Assembly: GCA_003586115.2 (NCBI GenBank)
Contig: QVOM02000112.1
Span: 102,127,174-102,191,173, forward strand
Direction: 5' to 3'
From: Salvator merianae
Lineage: Eukaryota; Chordata; Lepidosauria; Squamata; Teiidae
Length of the DNA stretch: 64,000 nt
Below the pieces are notes generated by a model that searched no databases, had not been told where the DNA came from, and was given only the letters and a program-made list of their open reading frames with translations. A program made the position numbers and the translations under genes. Shown in pieces: positions 23,421 to 34,854 of the stretch (its first letter is position 1; every line of letters begins with the position of its first letter).

Positions 23421-24237
23421 GGTAAAATCAGAACACCCCTCTTTAACTTGGTGGCAGAAACAGTTCCACAATATCTCTGTGTACGTTGGCCTTTCACTTA
23501 ATAAGGGATGAACCTGTGGCAAGATACTGTATATAGGGAAAGCACAGCAATTTTTTAAAATAAGGCTCTTTTTGTTGAATTGTTTCTTGCTTTAGGCTGT
23601 AGTTATTTGAGAGAAGAGCCTTACAGTAGGGCTTTCTTAAGAAGTTCTGAGTACATAAAATAGGTACTATAATTCCTGGGACTCACTTTTCCCCAAATTC
23701 CCTTTCTGCTATTATCTCAAAGACACTGTTGCAAAGTACTGCAGTTTACAAGAGCTATTAATAACTTTTACTACAATAAAGCCCTGAGAGAGATAGTGAA
23801 GCTTGTTGTGCCAAAAACAGCAAAGATGACTATAGACACTAAAATGTAGTAGCAATTTTATTTTGAAAAGGAACTTCAGTTCATGAAAGCTTGTTTTCTA
23901 GTAAATGTGTTTTGTATGTGCACTGTACATAAAGCAAAGTACAGTACTAACATAACATGAGTTAACCTATAGTTATCAGATGCATTCTCTCTTGTTTTCT
24001 TTCAATTGCTGCTTTCTGTGGATGCTCATGCATTTCTAAACCATTGTGATGGGTCCCCTTACTTGTGGAACTCAAGTTTAAGTTAGTCAAACTTTGGCTT
24101 CACTAGCAACAGCAGAACAAATGGCTAACTCAACAATGCACAGTGACACAGACTACTAATGTGAGTGTAACTCTATAATCCTTTGAAAAGCTTAAGAGTA
24201 GGATGTACATTATATTTATTTGTGAACTTACATTTCC

Positions 24238-24337
24238 AAGCAATAACTGGCTGACTTGGGATTTGAACCCAGGGACTCCTAGATGTTAGCCTAACACTCA
24301 GGCCTACACTGTACTATGCTACACCAGGCTTCTGAAT
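24238..24337 (-). mobile_element. tRNA-derived SINE (in left duplicate)
   Basis: The minus strand carries an internal B-box-like GGTTCAAATCCC preceded by a tRNA-like body. The plus strand shows GGGATTTGAACCCAGGG. The orthologous insertion lies at the same relative place in the right duplicate (39740), so the SINE predates the duplication. Confidence 0.7.
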
Positions 24338-25194
24338 TTTTCTGATGCAGTACAGTCTTTAGTTTGGTGGTGGTAGCAGTAACCCTTTCATAATTTGGAA
24401 ACTCATCCAGTTGCCTGATCCAGAAGGGCTCCTCTTATGTAATTTCTATTTAGTAAGAATTGGTACATTTTTACCAACCCCAGTAACCCAATAATAGCTT
24501 CCAATTCTGACTCCATGAATTCGACTCTACAGCCCTGGGTTAAACTATACAATTAATCTGGATCAAGCTCACTGGATCTTAGCAAGGGCATTGACTTTGA
24601 TTTATGTTAGTAAATTCTGAATATGCTTCTCTTTGAAAAATCAAGTCACTTTGAATTTTGGATATAAAGTTGCTGTCTGTGTGTCCATTTTGGACCATGG
24701 AATTTCTGAATGGAAGCTATCTAAATTTATTTTTACTTGAGTTATTAAAATAAACAAAGCAGTCTTACAGAAAATATTTATACGACTTCTGACATTAATG
24801 CAAAATGCTTATTCTAATGAAGTTAAATCTTGCCAGCGCTTTCTTCCCGTTTAAATCTGCCCCTTGTTAGATCTTTTTCCTACCGGCCAGACAGTTAAAA
24901 CAGGCAGTCAAACAACTTTTTGATGGAGAACCAGTAGTGGCAATTTCCACAGGGGTTCAGGGATTTATTCATTTTTTTCACTGAACACCAACTGATTCCT
25001 TTCTTGAGGACAATGTTAGAGTTAAAGTTTGTTAACAAGGTCAATAAGTGTATTAAATTCAAGATGGAGATTATGTTTTCAATTAGGACAACCATAAAGG
25101 AAGGAGTTTCTGGTCTCTCTAGATGTGTACTTTCATGCTGTCTTACTGCAAGACAACAGGTATTTTCTTCAAACAGTGATAGGCTTCGGCCACT

Positions 25195-25250
25195 GGCTAT
25201 TTAAGGCCCTGCCCCTTAGGGCTATTTAAGGCCCTGCCCCTTAGGGCTAT
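25195..25250. repeat. 25 bp unit repeated in tandem
   Basis: The unit starting GGCTATTTAAGGCCCTGCCC occurs twice in exact tandem with a partial third start at 25245. The unit is itself partly palindromic (GGGC/GCCC flanking TTTAA). Confidence 0.9.
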
Positions 25251-25477
25251 CCTCAGCTCTGAGCATCTTCAGTAAGGTTGTGATCCTCCTGTAGAAGCTT
25301 CTGAGGCTAGTGTGTGTGGTACGTTATGTATATTCAGACAACATCCTCATAAAGAATTCTCCCTTATGCAAAGGCAGCTGAAGATATCTTCCTGATGTTC
25401 TGGGTTCTCTCTTCCCATGGAATTTTAATTGAGTGAAGAGGTCTTGCTTTCTACAAAGCATTTATGGTTTATTCTTT

Positions 25478-25645
25478 TTAAAAAAAGTATTTATACATTG
25501 CTTCCTATTAAAATATAATCTCAAAGCATTTTACAAAACATGGAGAATGAAAACAACTAAAATCGTAATAGTTATACAAAAACATGATTAAAATCAAGGA
25601 TGAGGGAAACAAACATTCACTCTCAAAAGGCCTGGGTAAACAGGA
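25478..25645 (-). repeat. L2-type LINE 3' end fragment
   Basis: The text AAAATATAATCTCAAAGC, ACAAAACATGGAGAATGAAA and TTAAAATCAAGGATG matches the L2 3' region at 27380-27490, in minus orientation. Confidence 0.65.
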
Positions 25646-25849
25646 CACTATTTATCTATAAGCCACGACTGACACATTTCCAATTCAGTTTCTCTTTCTC
25701 AGGAGAGGTTAGGTAATCTCAGGTCTAGAGTATCTTTGACCCGTAGCTACATCAGATGTGATGTGCTACTGTTCGTGTTTTTCCTGGGAAAGATGGTGTC
25801 AGCACTTGATCTGTGTCCCTTGGTTTGTTTTCACTCCAGTGCCTTGTAG

Positions 25850-26445
25850 TGGTTTCTCTTCCCCCTGTTGAGCTATATAATTACTTAGGAGAACCTATAG
25901 CTCTTGCTGCTGATAAACAGATTCTGTTACTTTACTGAAAGGAGATCTCCTAGTTGATCCACTGAAAGTAGTGACCACAGATCTCAGCTTGTCATCTTCA
26001 AGGAGGGGGACAGTCATTCTAGATCCCTTTTAAGTCTGTCACAATCCTTGAACGGACACAGGGTTCTGTCCTTTCCCTGTTGGCCCTTCATATTCAGGGA
26101 TTTGAAAAAGCTGAACCAGACATGTTTGTCTTCTGCTGACTTTGGAACAGTTATTTTTCAGGGCCTGTTGCAACTTTGGGGCATGTCTGTGACAGACCTA
26201 TTCATGACAACTCAGAACAGGAAGGCATGGACCTTTTCCTCATTTTCAGGCACACCTGGAGTAGAGGTGGATGCCCTATCACAATCGTGGCCCTCCTGTA
26301 TGCTTTTTCTTCCCATTTCACTGCTCATGAATCTTCTACCCAGAATCACACCTGAGAGTGAAAGTTGTTCTGATTGTCCTTTATTGGTTAAGGATACCCT
26401 GGTTTTCCCAAGGTCTGAGTCCGGACAGATTCTCAAGCAGAAGGC
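25850..26445 (+). mobile_element. DIRS-like retrotransposon remnant (RNase H region)
   Basis: Three pieces recall the reverse transcriptase/RNase H region of DIRS-type elements: TTDLSLSSSRRG (RNase H start, like TTDASLSGWG), then DLFMTTQNRKAWTFSSFSGT and VDALSQSWPS (like the DLFATRHN...VDAL..W block), then LPISLLMNLLPRI. The fragments are split by frameshifts and stops. A CR1/L3 piece follows directly. The family call rests on remembered motifs and no terminal repeats were found. Confidence 0.55.
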
Positions 26446-26447
26446 AG

Positions 26448-26612
26448 AACTTTCACCTAGTCTCAATTCCCTGCAAATGACCTTTAGAGGCATTCTGCCT
26501 GTCTCTCCAACCTAGAAGTGGCACCTAGGCATCCATTCTACTAGTTCTGATACCCCTGTCCTCCATGAATTTGTCTAATCCTTTCTTAAAGCTAACCACA
26601 ATTTATCTCATG
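26448..26612 (-). repeat. CR1/L3-type LINE fragment
   Basis: Near-identical in wording to 13395-13540 (CTGCAAATGACCTTTAGAGG, CTGTCTCTCCAACC, CCTGTCCTCCATGAATTTGT). It is short and truncated at both ends. Confidence 0.7.
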
Positions 26613-26855
26613 GTGTTTAGATTTTCTGTTGTAGAACTGGTAAGTATCAGTCTCTTGAACTCAGCTCACTGAAACTGGGACAGATGAAGGCATCAAACAT
26701 TTTTATACTGTTGTATCTCTGGGATGGTTTAAAGGAATCATACCCAGCGTACAATTCTCTCTTACTATTTTACATAAACATGTCTCATGGAAACTACCAA
26801 TGTTTCCTTCTATGAGTAAAGATTGAATGTTCTACAAATAAGAGGAACGACTTAC
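26613..26855 (-). other. Intron 1 sequence, unannotated
   Basis: Nothing recognised between the LINE fragment and the exon-like segment at 26856. Confidence 0.4.
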
Positions 26856-26959
26856 TTGTTTTTAAGTGCATTAAGACCCAGCTCTTCCATTGTAGTGAGA
26901 TCAAAGAGTGCCTGCTTCAAAGTTTTGCCTGCTTTTGTGCAGTTGTGTTTACAAAGTAT
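26856..26959 (-). CDS. Unassigned exon-like coding segment, candidate exon B
   Basis: A 104 bp minus-strand segment bounded by a strong acceptor (TTTTCTTTTCTTCCACTGACAG context, AG at 26960-26961) and a consensus donor GTAAGT (GT at 26854-26855). One frame is open from end to end: ILCKHNCTKAGKTLKQALFD, then LTTMEELGLNALKN; it enters in phase 0 and leaves with two bases. The other frames have stops. The composition is protein-like, with a CxxxC pair and an acidic helix-like end, but I do not recognise the family. It does not fit the USPL1 frame: spliced to USPL1 exon 2 it would shift the frame. It could be an exon of an unknown gene nested in USPL1 intron 1, an alternative 5' exon, or a decayed exon. 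Confidence 0.4.
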
Positions 26960-27342
26960 CTGTCAGTGGAAGAAAAGAAAATCAATCTAGTCTGATGTTT
27001 GTTTTTACTTGTACGCATATATGGGAAGATATAGGTATGCAGTAGCCATTGGAATGCACATTAAAGTAGTGAAAAGTTCCCACTTTTCCTTTGATAATAC
27101 AGTATGCCAGCTTACTCCCAAAATGGCTAGATAAGTCATTTTTGTGGGGAAAAAAATAGTGTCATTAGAGGGCTCTTTTGAGAATGCATGCATAAGATGA
27201 AGATTGTGGACACTTCTTTTTAAAAGAACTAAAAATCAACTTGTGAGCAGCCCAAGTAACTGTCATTAAAGGGAACTGATTGATGAGCTGACTCCCAGTT
27301 CAATATGTCTAAATAACCTTGTAATTGAATGACTGGGGGGGA

Positions 27343-28110
27343 GTGGGAGGTTTTATTATTTATTTATTTAAAATATGTATATGCCACTTCCCATTAAAAT
27401 ATAATCTCATAGTGGTTTATAAAACATGGAGAATAAAAACAACTAAAAGCATCATGAGTAAAAACTTGATTAAAATCAAAGATGGAAAAACCAATAAATA
27501 AACATTTACTCTGGAAAGCACTGGGTAAAGAGATAACTCTTCAGTCAGCACCTAAAAACCACAAGTGTAGGCACTGTACAAGAAGGGAGACTATTACAAA
27601 GGGTGGGTGCCACCACAAGGAAGGCCTGACTGTGGGTAGTCATAAGATACATCCAGCGATTCATGGTACCTGCAGCAGGAGATCTTAATGATCTCACACG
27701 TCTATACTGACGGAGGTGTCTGCTAAGAAGCTGGCCCCAAGTTATTAAGGGTCTTGTATGCCAAAGATAAAACCTTTAATCTGGCCTGGTAACTAACTGG
27801 CAATCAGTACAGGTGCTTAAGCAAAGTGTGATATGTACACAGTAAGGTGCCTCACTAAACAACCTAGCCACCACAGTTTGCACTAGTTGCAGCTTTCGTA
27901 CCAGGTACAAGTGCATTAAAATAATCCAAATGTGAGGTTAGTAGTACATACACAACAGTGGCTAAGCTGTCTCTGTACAGGTTAAGAGCATAGCTGGTAC
28001 ACCAGCAGAAGCTAGTAATAGGCACAGAAGTCATTTGGGTCTCCAATGACAATAATGATTCCTTTAGAACAAGTTCAGCACATCTCTAAAACCAAGGAGA
28101 TGAAAAATAT
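27343..28110 (-). mobile_element. L2-type LINE 3' fragment
   Basis: The minus strand encodes a scrap of the L2 ORF2 C-terminus (SLATVVYVLLTSHLDYFNAL, equivalent to the HFDYCNALYVG motif at 61.4 kb). A long noncoding 3' part follows, ending with the TTTATTTATTTA tail near 27345-27370. Frameshifted and 5'-truncated. Intron 1 of USPL1, same orientation as the gene. Confidence 0.8.
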
Positions 28111-30309
28111 ACCAAGGCAGAAAAATACACAAAATCCTTACATAGGTCTCATGACACAATTTCTACAGATCTGTCGGCTAGGGCTCTAAATGATTGTTTC
28201 TTAAACCAGTAGGAAGGTGAATTTCCCACTTTATTTTCAGAGAACTAACTTTAAGCAAAACAGCATAAACTTATTCACAATTCTATACCTTTTATATTTT
28301 TATTATTATTGCCCTTATTTCACAGCATATAAGATGCAATGGCATACCTTTAACTTATCAAGGAATCTTTAGGAACTATTTTTAAAAGACGGGATCCAGG
28401 GTGATTTTAAGGAAAATTATTCTGGAAAAAAATGGTCTTATAACAAAAAAATATAGTACATCTTCTCAATGTCACCTGCTAATCTTATAACTTGTTAACA
28501 TCAGTTTTAAATTACTTTGGTAGAGTGTAAACTGCAATTTAGGTAAATATTTAGAAAGAGGTTACATATAGTTGTTCAGAAATAAATCCCGATTACTGAG
28601 GAGTCTTAACTGTTCATAATGAACAATCCTCTGGGTTTTTTTTTAGAAATAAACCACACTGAAGACAAAGTTCATTATCAATTTACCTCCCTTCTGGTGT
28701 TTACTGTAATTTAAAGGCTGACAAGAGTCCTATTTTTCCTGCACCTTCTTGCAAGTGCCCAGAAGCAAGGATACATGGAATAGAAGCCACTGTAAACTTC
28801 CTCAAGATTTAATTTCATTTACTGATAATTGCTTATTTATGATCATTTTCTTCCCAACTATCAATAAGACTAATCACTTAATTTAATCTCTGCTATTATT
28901 GTTTTCTAGAAAAAATACATTTCCTGAGCTATATTAATTTAGTGGCTATCAACTAATTTTGAATGTTTACACAGAGAAATAGGTAGATTTGTCATTAAAA
29001 TGTTAGGTTCCTGCAAACTGTAAGGCAAAATTATGTCATACAGTAACTGCTCAATAAGGAAAACCTAAGAATTAGTGATATTGTGGAAAGAAGGCTCAAT
29101 ATATCACTTTAAGTCAGTGGTGCTATGGAAGATGACTAGGTCAACAAATTAAAGATGCTAAACTGTATTCTTGCAAGACTGCAGAATAGTATTAAATTAA
29201 AAAAGATGCATTTTACCATCCATGTAAAAGCAAAATAACAAAATGCCTTGAACTACAAGCCCCATCAACCATGGGCAAAATGAAAGTATGGAAACGATTT
29301 TCAACAGATATCTGTGTTTTCTAAGGCTCAGATTTCTCCTTATTTTGTGTGTCACTGTTTTGCTTTCTTCCTTTTCTGCCTGTTGCTTACATCTAATTAT
29401 GCCCCAGCAGTTTAATAAACTTATACAGTCACAAAAACCAGAAACTTGTTATATGAACGCAACTACATTTTATCAACCATGCAAGAGTGGACCTGAGTTG
29501 TATAAAACCATGTTATACAAGGGAGAACTGTTTTTTCGCTTTTAAAATCAGTATGAAATATCCTCAGAGTAACATTATTTATATAGTGCTTAATTGCATG
29601 ATACATTGCAGCCTTTGAAACTATCTAGTACTGATTTGGACAGCTAATAAGGAAAATGTAATTTCACTGTAATAATGTAAAACTAAGTTCAAGTGCTTTT
29701 GCATCCTTTATCCATGTATTTACCTGTCAATCCTTTCCCACTAGATTCCAAACTTCTTTGTTGGTGGTAGATTTTTTTAAAAAATATACTTGGGCTGAGT
29801 CTGCACAATGACATTATGGCACACTGAGTGTACACTGATGGCATAGTGCCTGCTTAACACTGTACCTCCACTGCTATATGAATGTGGAAGAAAAGTGTGG
29901 CGGTCACTTGGTTGCCACGCTTTTCATCTCTTATGCCGCTACATACACCATTAGGGCACTGTAGCGGCACAGGTAGTTGAAAGGCTCAGAGAGCCCTTTA
30001 ACTGGCCTTGTCTTGCCACTGCAACTGCCTTTCCCTATGCTCAAATCCCCCTGCCTTCTATCTCGAAGCAGGAACCCCTGCTTCAATGAGGGAAGCCCTT
30101 CTTTCTAACTGTCGAATGGAAATAAAGACCTTCTTTGTCTCCAGTTGATGGGTGAGGGAAGCTTGCTTTCCTCGTCACTGGGTTGGATGTCATTCTAACG
30201 CTGATTTGTGGTGACAGGAAGCCCTACTCCCTGCACAACTGGCTTCCAAAGGGAGCAAACTTCCCTCATCCATCAAATGAAGGCAAAGAAGGCACTTGCA
30301 ATCTAACTT
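28111..30309 (-). other. Intron 1 sequence, unannotated
   Basis: About 2.2 kb with no recognised exon. A plus-strand 85-codon frame at 29288-29545 has a hydrophobic stretch near its start but no family resemblance and poor codon bias. About 29795-30300 is GC-richer and may be part of a DNA element, but I could not find its ends. Confidence 0.4.
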
Positions 30310-30872
30310 TTATTTAATTTTCTACCTTGTTTATTGTTATAGATTTTATTTCAAACAATATACAATAATAAAAAGAAATTAACAAATTGAAAAGTCCTCC
30401 CTTCTATTAAATGGGTAGATCAGACCTCGGGGCTCTTCAATTGTCCTTTATATTCCATTTCTGTCTAGACAGGAGATTGTGTTGATTATTCCTTGAATCA
30501 TTGGGTTTCCCGTTTGTTGACAAAGACAGATTTCAACTCTTGACTACACATGTACAGCCGACTGTGATGTTATGTTTCCCACATATCTCATTCTTTTTTC
30601 TCTTATAAAAACAAACATCATTTGTTCACTTACATAGGTGTGCTACTCCATTAACTTTCTATTTCTCGGGGTTTTCCAATTTTTGGTTATTACTGCCTTA
30701 GCTGCCCTCAGCCATTGTTCAACTACATACTTGTCCTCTTCAATTATTTGACTATCAAATTTATACAGTAAACATATTTCTTTTGACCAGACTATCCTGG
30801 TGTGAATTATTTTGTTAATTTCCTTACCAATTTTTTCCCAAAGCCTGCAATCTGACTTAAAAGAAAGCAAAT
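30310..30872 (-). mobile_element. L1-type LINE 3' fragment
   Basis: The minus strand reads RLWEKIGKEINKIIHTRIVW, then YVVEQWLRAAKAVITKNWK, the C-terminal motif of L1 ORF2 (a YVIQWMLTAAR..YA..WK-like block). The 3' UTR and A/T-rich end are near 30310. 5'-truncated. Confidence 0.75.
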
Positions 30873-30967
30873 TGCTTCCCTTTAAGGAGATAGGTACTTT
30901 CCTTAAAGTGCCTTCCTCCTATCATCCAGATTTAGACTCTACATAAACATTGTTGTGTTCTTCTGTA

Positions 30968-31097
30968 TAAACCAGTGTGCTCAAACTTGGGCTCTCAACT
31001 TATATTGGCCACAGTCAGTCTGGACAAGAGCAAGGAATTATGGGAGCTGAAGTTCAGCAACATCTCGAGGTCCATATTGTGAACACCCTTGACACTA
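30968..31097. mobile_element. Short hAT-like nonautonomous element
   Basis: Starts ACCAGTGTGCTCAAACTTGG and ends with TGTGAACACCCTTG. The interior has GGAATTATGGGAGCTGAAGT, a variant of the GGGAGTTGTAGTCCAACAAC text common in squamate MITEs. The ends are approximately inverted. No exact 8 bp duplication was found. Confidence 0.5.
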
Positions 31098-32084
31098 ACA
31101 CTGTTCTTACTTAACTTGTTCAAGTATTATCTCCCTATATCCCACACTTCTTAATCCATACACAAAAGTATCATGTCAGGAAGGCAACTAAAAGGAAGTC
31201 ATATTGGGGCCAGAATACAGAGAGCAAATGGCAGGTGAGATACTGGTCCTTATTCCAGATTATATCCTGGAATAGCAGCTTGCCATCTGCATGCTGGTGC
31301 AAACTATAGCAGGCCCTACGCTACCATGTGGATAGCAGGTCCTTATTCTGGGATATAATCTGAAATGAGGTCCAATGCAGAAAGAGCCACTATTCCAATT
31401 GCAATTCTACCCAAATAAGCATGAAAACTGACCTCACTGAACATAGTAGGTTATGGAACATGCAAGAAGAGGAAAGGAAGAGACCTCTCAGGCTCTGATT
31501 TACTGGTTGCAGGTAGTGGAACCCACTTTGCCCCTTCTGGGCCAGTTATCTTGGCAGAGCTCTGGAATCCTCAATTACCCTTTTGAGAAAAAAACCACAA
31601 AAACTAGTTGGAAGGAATACAAGACAGACGAAATAGAAAAGGTACGGAAATAAAACCAATAATCTCATCCAGTTTAGGGTTGTGCTAGAAATACACTATT
31701 TTTAAGTTTTAAATTTCTGTCAAACAATCATAGAATCTTGCAAATTGATTTCAAAAAATATTTTCACTGGCAATAGCTTTTTTAAAAATCAAATTTAAAA
31801 CTTTGTTTTGGAATGGAAACTGGGGAAGATAAGAGTTGCATATTTGCAATCTTGTTTTCATGACCCAAATACAGTGGTAGCCTTCAGAGCAAATCCTTAA
31901 GGGTGGTAGGGGAAAGGTAGGGCTCTGATAGCAAGCATCCTTTTTAATTTACTGAGTTGCTGGTCCTTCAAGAAATGCAGATGTTCTGTAATTTCTGCAA
32001 ACTGCAGCCAAATTGTATGGAGAATAAACAGCCACTGGAGTTCAGTCTGATTAAGAACTCCATTTTCAGACACTGTTATTGTTT
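31098..32084 (-). other. Intron 1 sequence, unannotated
   Basis: No exon or clear repeat. A pair of short matching words (CTTATTC plus GGATATAATC-type text at about 31250 and 31340) suggests a small decayed palindrome. Confidence 0.35.
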
Positions 32085-32182
32085 TAGTATGTTCATTTTA
32101 TATTGGTTTTTAATATTGTAACCTGCCCTGAGACCTTTGGGTATAGGGTGGGATAAAAATGCAAATAAATAAATAAATAAGA
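32085..32182 (+). repeat. L2-type LINE 3' tail
   Basis: Reads AACCTGCCCTGAGACCTTTG, then GGGTATAGGGTGGGATAAAA and an (AAAT)n end at 32163-32180. This is the recurrent 3' tail of this window. Confidence 0.75.
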
Positions 32183-32621
32183 AGTCCAGATCTGCTTTAA
32201 AGCCAATTAAAAGGTAGCCTCAGTATACAGACCAGATAGAGAGCACAGAGCAAAATACACTTTTAAGATACTTCTGTTGGAGCTCAGTGTAGGCTATTTA
32301 GTGTAGCATGTAAACTATCATGAATTATTCCAATAAGTATCTGGGTAGTTTCAGTACCAGTTAAATTTCAGTCCTAAACATAAATAAACCTACAAGGAAA
32401 TTCCTGTATTTCCAGCTCTGTTTCAGTGATGAAAAGAAGTGTTTTCTTTGTTTACTTTTAAGCATTAACTTCTGGTCTCTTTGCAGTACCTCTTTATTAA
32501 TGTCCATATTCAGATTAAAGTGGTAAAATGAAGCCGCAGGACAGTTCATGGGTATTCTCTGCTCAAAATTTGCTCATTTTTTGGAGATTCCTTTTCCCTT
32601 ATGGCATGCAAGGAAATATAC

Positions 32622-32770
32622 CTCATGAGTGCAGCTTAGAGGCATCTGTGGGCTTGGATTTCCCCAAAGCTCCCTCTTTGTCAAAGTCATTGCCGTAGCT
32701 TCACTTTCAGCAGAGTCTCTTATTACCCCTGAAGACAGATCTACTCTCTCTTTAGAACAGTTCTGTCTGC
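32622..32770 (-). CDS. Unassigned exon-like coding segment, candidate exon A
   Basis: A 149 bp minus-strand segment with an AG acceptor at 32771-32772 (GTTGTTGTGGCAG context) and a GTATAT donor (GT at 32620-32621). One frame is open throughout: RQNCSKERVDLSSGVIRDSA, then ESEATAMTLTKRELWGNPSP and QMPLSCTHE. It enters needing one base from upstream and leaves in phase 0, exactly what candidate exon B (26856-26959) accepts. I do not recognise the product. The donor is weaker than consensus and the acceptor tract is only moderate, so this could be chance; the phase match with B is what makes it worth listing. Confidence 0.28.
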
Positions 32771-32887
32771 CTGCCACAACAACAATTACTAGGAACCCCA
32801 AGGTGACACAAGCTATCTTGAAAGGACATTATACCTTCCCTCTATACTTGGCCCTTCCCTCAATCCCCCATTTACTCTCTTCTAAGA

Positions 32888-32948
32888 AATGCCCTGCTAG
32901 ACAGGATCAATGGCTTATCTAATCCAGCAGCCCATTCTCACATTAATG
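32888..32948. repeat. CR1/L3-type LINE tail scrap
   Basis: GCCCTGCTAGACAGGATCAA, then TCCAGCAGCCCATTCTCAC, a decayed form of the end sequence seen intact at 51660-51725. Confidence 0.5.
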
Positions 32949-33924
32949 AAACAGAAGCCCTAAAACCACTGACAGAAAAGTCACTATACACTAATACAAC
33001 TCAAACTAACAAGGAGATTAAAAAACAACTTATCAACCCAAAACAGTTGGGTTAGTTTGAGCTGGCAATGAAGATTTATTGGAATAGGACAGAGGAGCCA
33101 AATGTGCTCCAGTTATTCTTCTGGAGATCAACGATAGCAGGTAGACATCATATACTTCAAAAGCTCTTTACAAATTTCACACCAAGTCCTGTTGAGCAAA
33201 CTTAGCATGAATCAAAAGCACCAGCAGACTACTGAGATTATTGCATTCCCAGAGTGGAAAGGTATAAGATCTTTCAATAATCTGCAGTGAAATGGGGAGC
33301 TTTTAATACATTCATAAATGATTAAAACTTAAGAGTAAGCAAGCAGGTGTCCAACCTTGCAGGCAACATTAAATTATTCAGGACCGTAAAACCAGAGAAG
33401 ATTGCAATGAATCCCCAAAGATTTCATCCAAACTGAGTCAATGCAAAGTGAAATCACAAATATAATTTAATAGAAGTAAAACACATATATTGTACCAGGC
33501 AAAGAGCTATAACCTGATGCAATCTGAGCTAGTGGTGAGTTTTCAGAAAAGGGATCTTAAGAGCTGTACTAAAAATCCAGATGGAAAAAAAACTGTGAGT
33601 TCTCTTATATGTCAGTAGGAAAGTGACTGAAAATAAAAACTACTAATATCAAAGTGTCTCTGTATACAAGTTCACATTTGGGAATACTGTGTACAGTTCA
33701 CTTTAGGGTTACAGTACCCCTGGAGAGGGGCTAATGCAACTCCTTAATGAGAGAGAACTACAGTGTACAGTATTGAATTGATTACTGAATTTACACTATT
33801 ATTTCCTTCATAATACTTGAACCAAAATTCATCTAGTATATGATTTTTAAAAAACAACAACACAGTAACTTCTTTATACTGCACACAGCTGAACCACAAT
33901 TTCAAATGTGGAACTATACAGACG
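32949..33924 (-). other. Intron 1 sequence, unannotated
   Basis: AT-rich. Nothing recognised. Confidence 0.4.
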
Positions 33925-34437
33925 GACTCTATGTGGCGCTGTCCTTCTACTTGGTTGAGAAGCTGCAACTAATGCAAAATTTGGAAGCCAGAGTGGTGAG
34001 TAGGATACCTAGTCGTGCACATATCACACCTGTGCTTACTCAGCAGACCACCTCTCTCGATATGACCTGGAAAATAATTAAGATCTTCAGGGGAGGTCCA
34101 GCTGCAGACACCACGAATTGCTGAATGTCATCTTATGACTACCCACAGTCAGGTCTTCTCTGTGATGTTACTCACCCTCTGGAATAGTCTCCCCTTTGAT
34201 ATTTGTAGGGTGCCTACACCTCTGGTTTTTAGGCACCCATCAAAGACTCACTTTTTCACCCAGTCTTTCCAGAGTGAATGATTCTTTGTTTGCTTTCTCC
34301 ATCCTTGATTTTAATCATGATTTTAATCATGATTTTATTATGATTTTAGTTGTTTTTATTCTCTTGTGTTGTATAAACCTCTTTGATATCTTGTTTGGAT
34401 GGAAACTAGTATAAAATATTTTAAATAAATAAATAAG
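33925..34437 (+). mobile_element. L2-type LINE C-terminal and 3' fragment
   Basis: Collinear with 61430-61975: GAAGCTGCAACTAATGCAAA, ATATCACACCTGTGCTTA, TCTGGAATAGTCTCCCCT, then an AAATAAATAAATAA end. It encodes remnants of the KLQLMQN...HITPVL block with stops. Confidence 0.8.
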
Positions 34438-34854
34438 AAAAGTATTAGGTATCAAGGGAGGAACCGACTATTACAAACTGTCATAACAGCTTCTGTATCA
34501 GAAATGGTATCATGTGCTGTACTTGGCTGCTGTGAGGAAAGCAAATGCTAAATTACTGTTTTGGTTTTATCCACAAGAGTTCTTATGTTTTTAGCTTAGG
34601 TAATCAAAAAGTACAAATATTCAACCTTTATTTTTTGGAGGAAAAAATATTGTTTTAAATTCCAGCAAAAGGCTATCCCATGGAGACAATCACCACACAA
34701 TAACCTTCCTAGCTTGCTGAGCAGAACTGCATCCACAAATTAAAAAACTACCCTGCCTGCCATGAAGTCCTGCTAGTCAAGAAGATGTGCTTCTCCTACA
34801 AGGAGGGCAGCAGCAACATAAACAGCGACGAAATCCTTCGGTCTCTCCCTGCGC
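34438..34854 (-). other. Intron 1 sequence, unannotated
   Basis: Nothing recognised before the CpG island edge. Confidence 0.4.

Larger units (their letters stand above)
21890..24790 (+). repeat. Segmental duplication, left (decayed) copy
   Basis: This region is collinear, in direct orientation, with 36626-40512. Anchors include CACAGATCCAAG plus GAGCACATGAAAA (22340 versus 37377), GACCCTGCACAGAAGAAAA-type text (22910 versus 37922), TGGAAAGAGAAG (23250 versus 38251), a shared SINE (24240 versus 39740), GTTTGGTGGTGGTAGCAG (24362 versus 39867) and GGTGTGTCCATTTT-type text (24672 versus 40396). Identity by eye is about 80-88 percent in the best parts, with insertions in the right copy. It contains a second copy of the USPL1 promoter region. 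Confidence 0.88.

Noticed and set aside
24238..24337. Possible tRNA gene because of a B-box-like sequence
   Set aside because: The cloverleaf cannot be completed, and the same sequence sits in the duplicate at 39.74 kb as a SINE.
29288..29545. 85-codon plus-strand frame with a hydrophobic start
   Set aside because: No family resemblance, AT-driven composition and no splice or promoter context; treated as chance.
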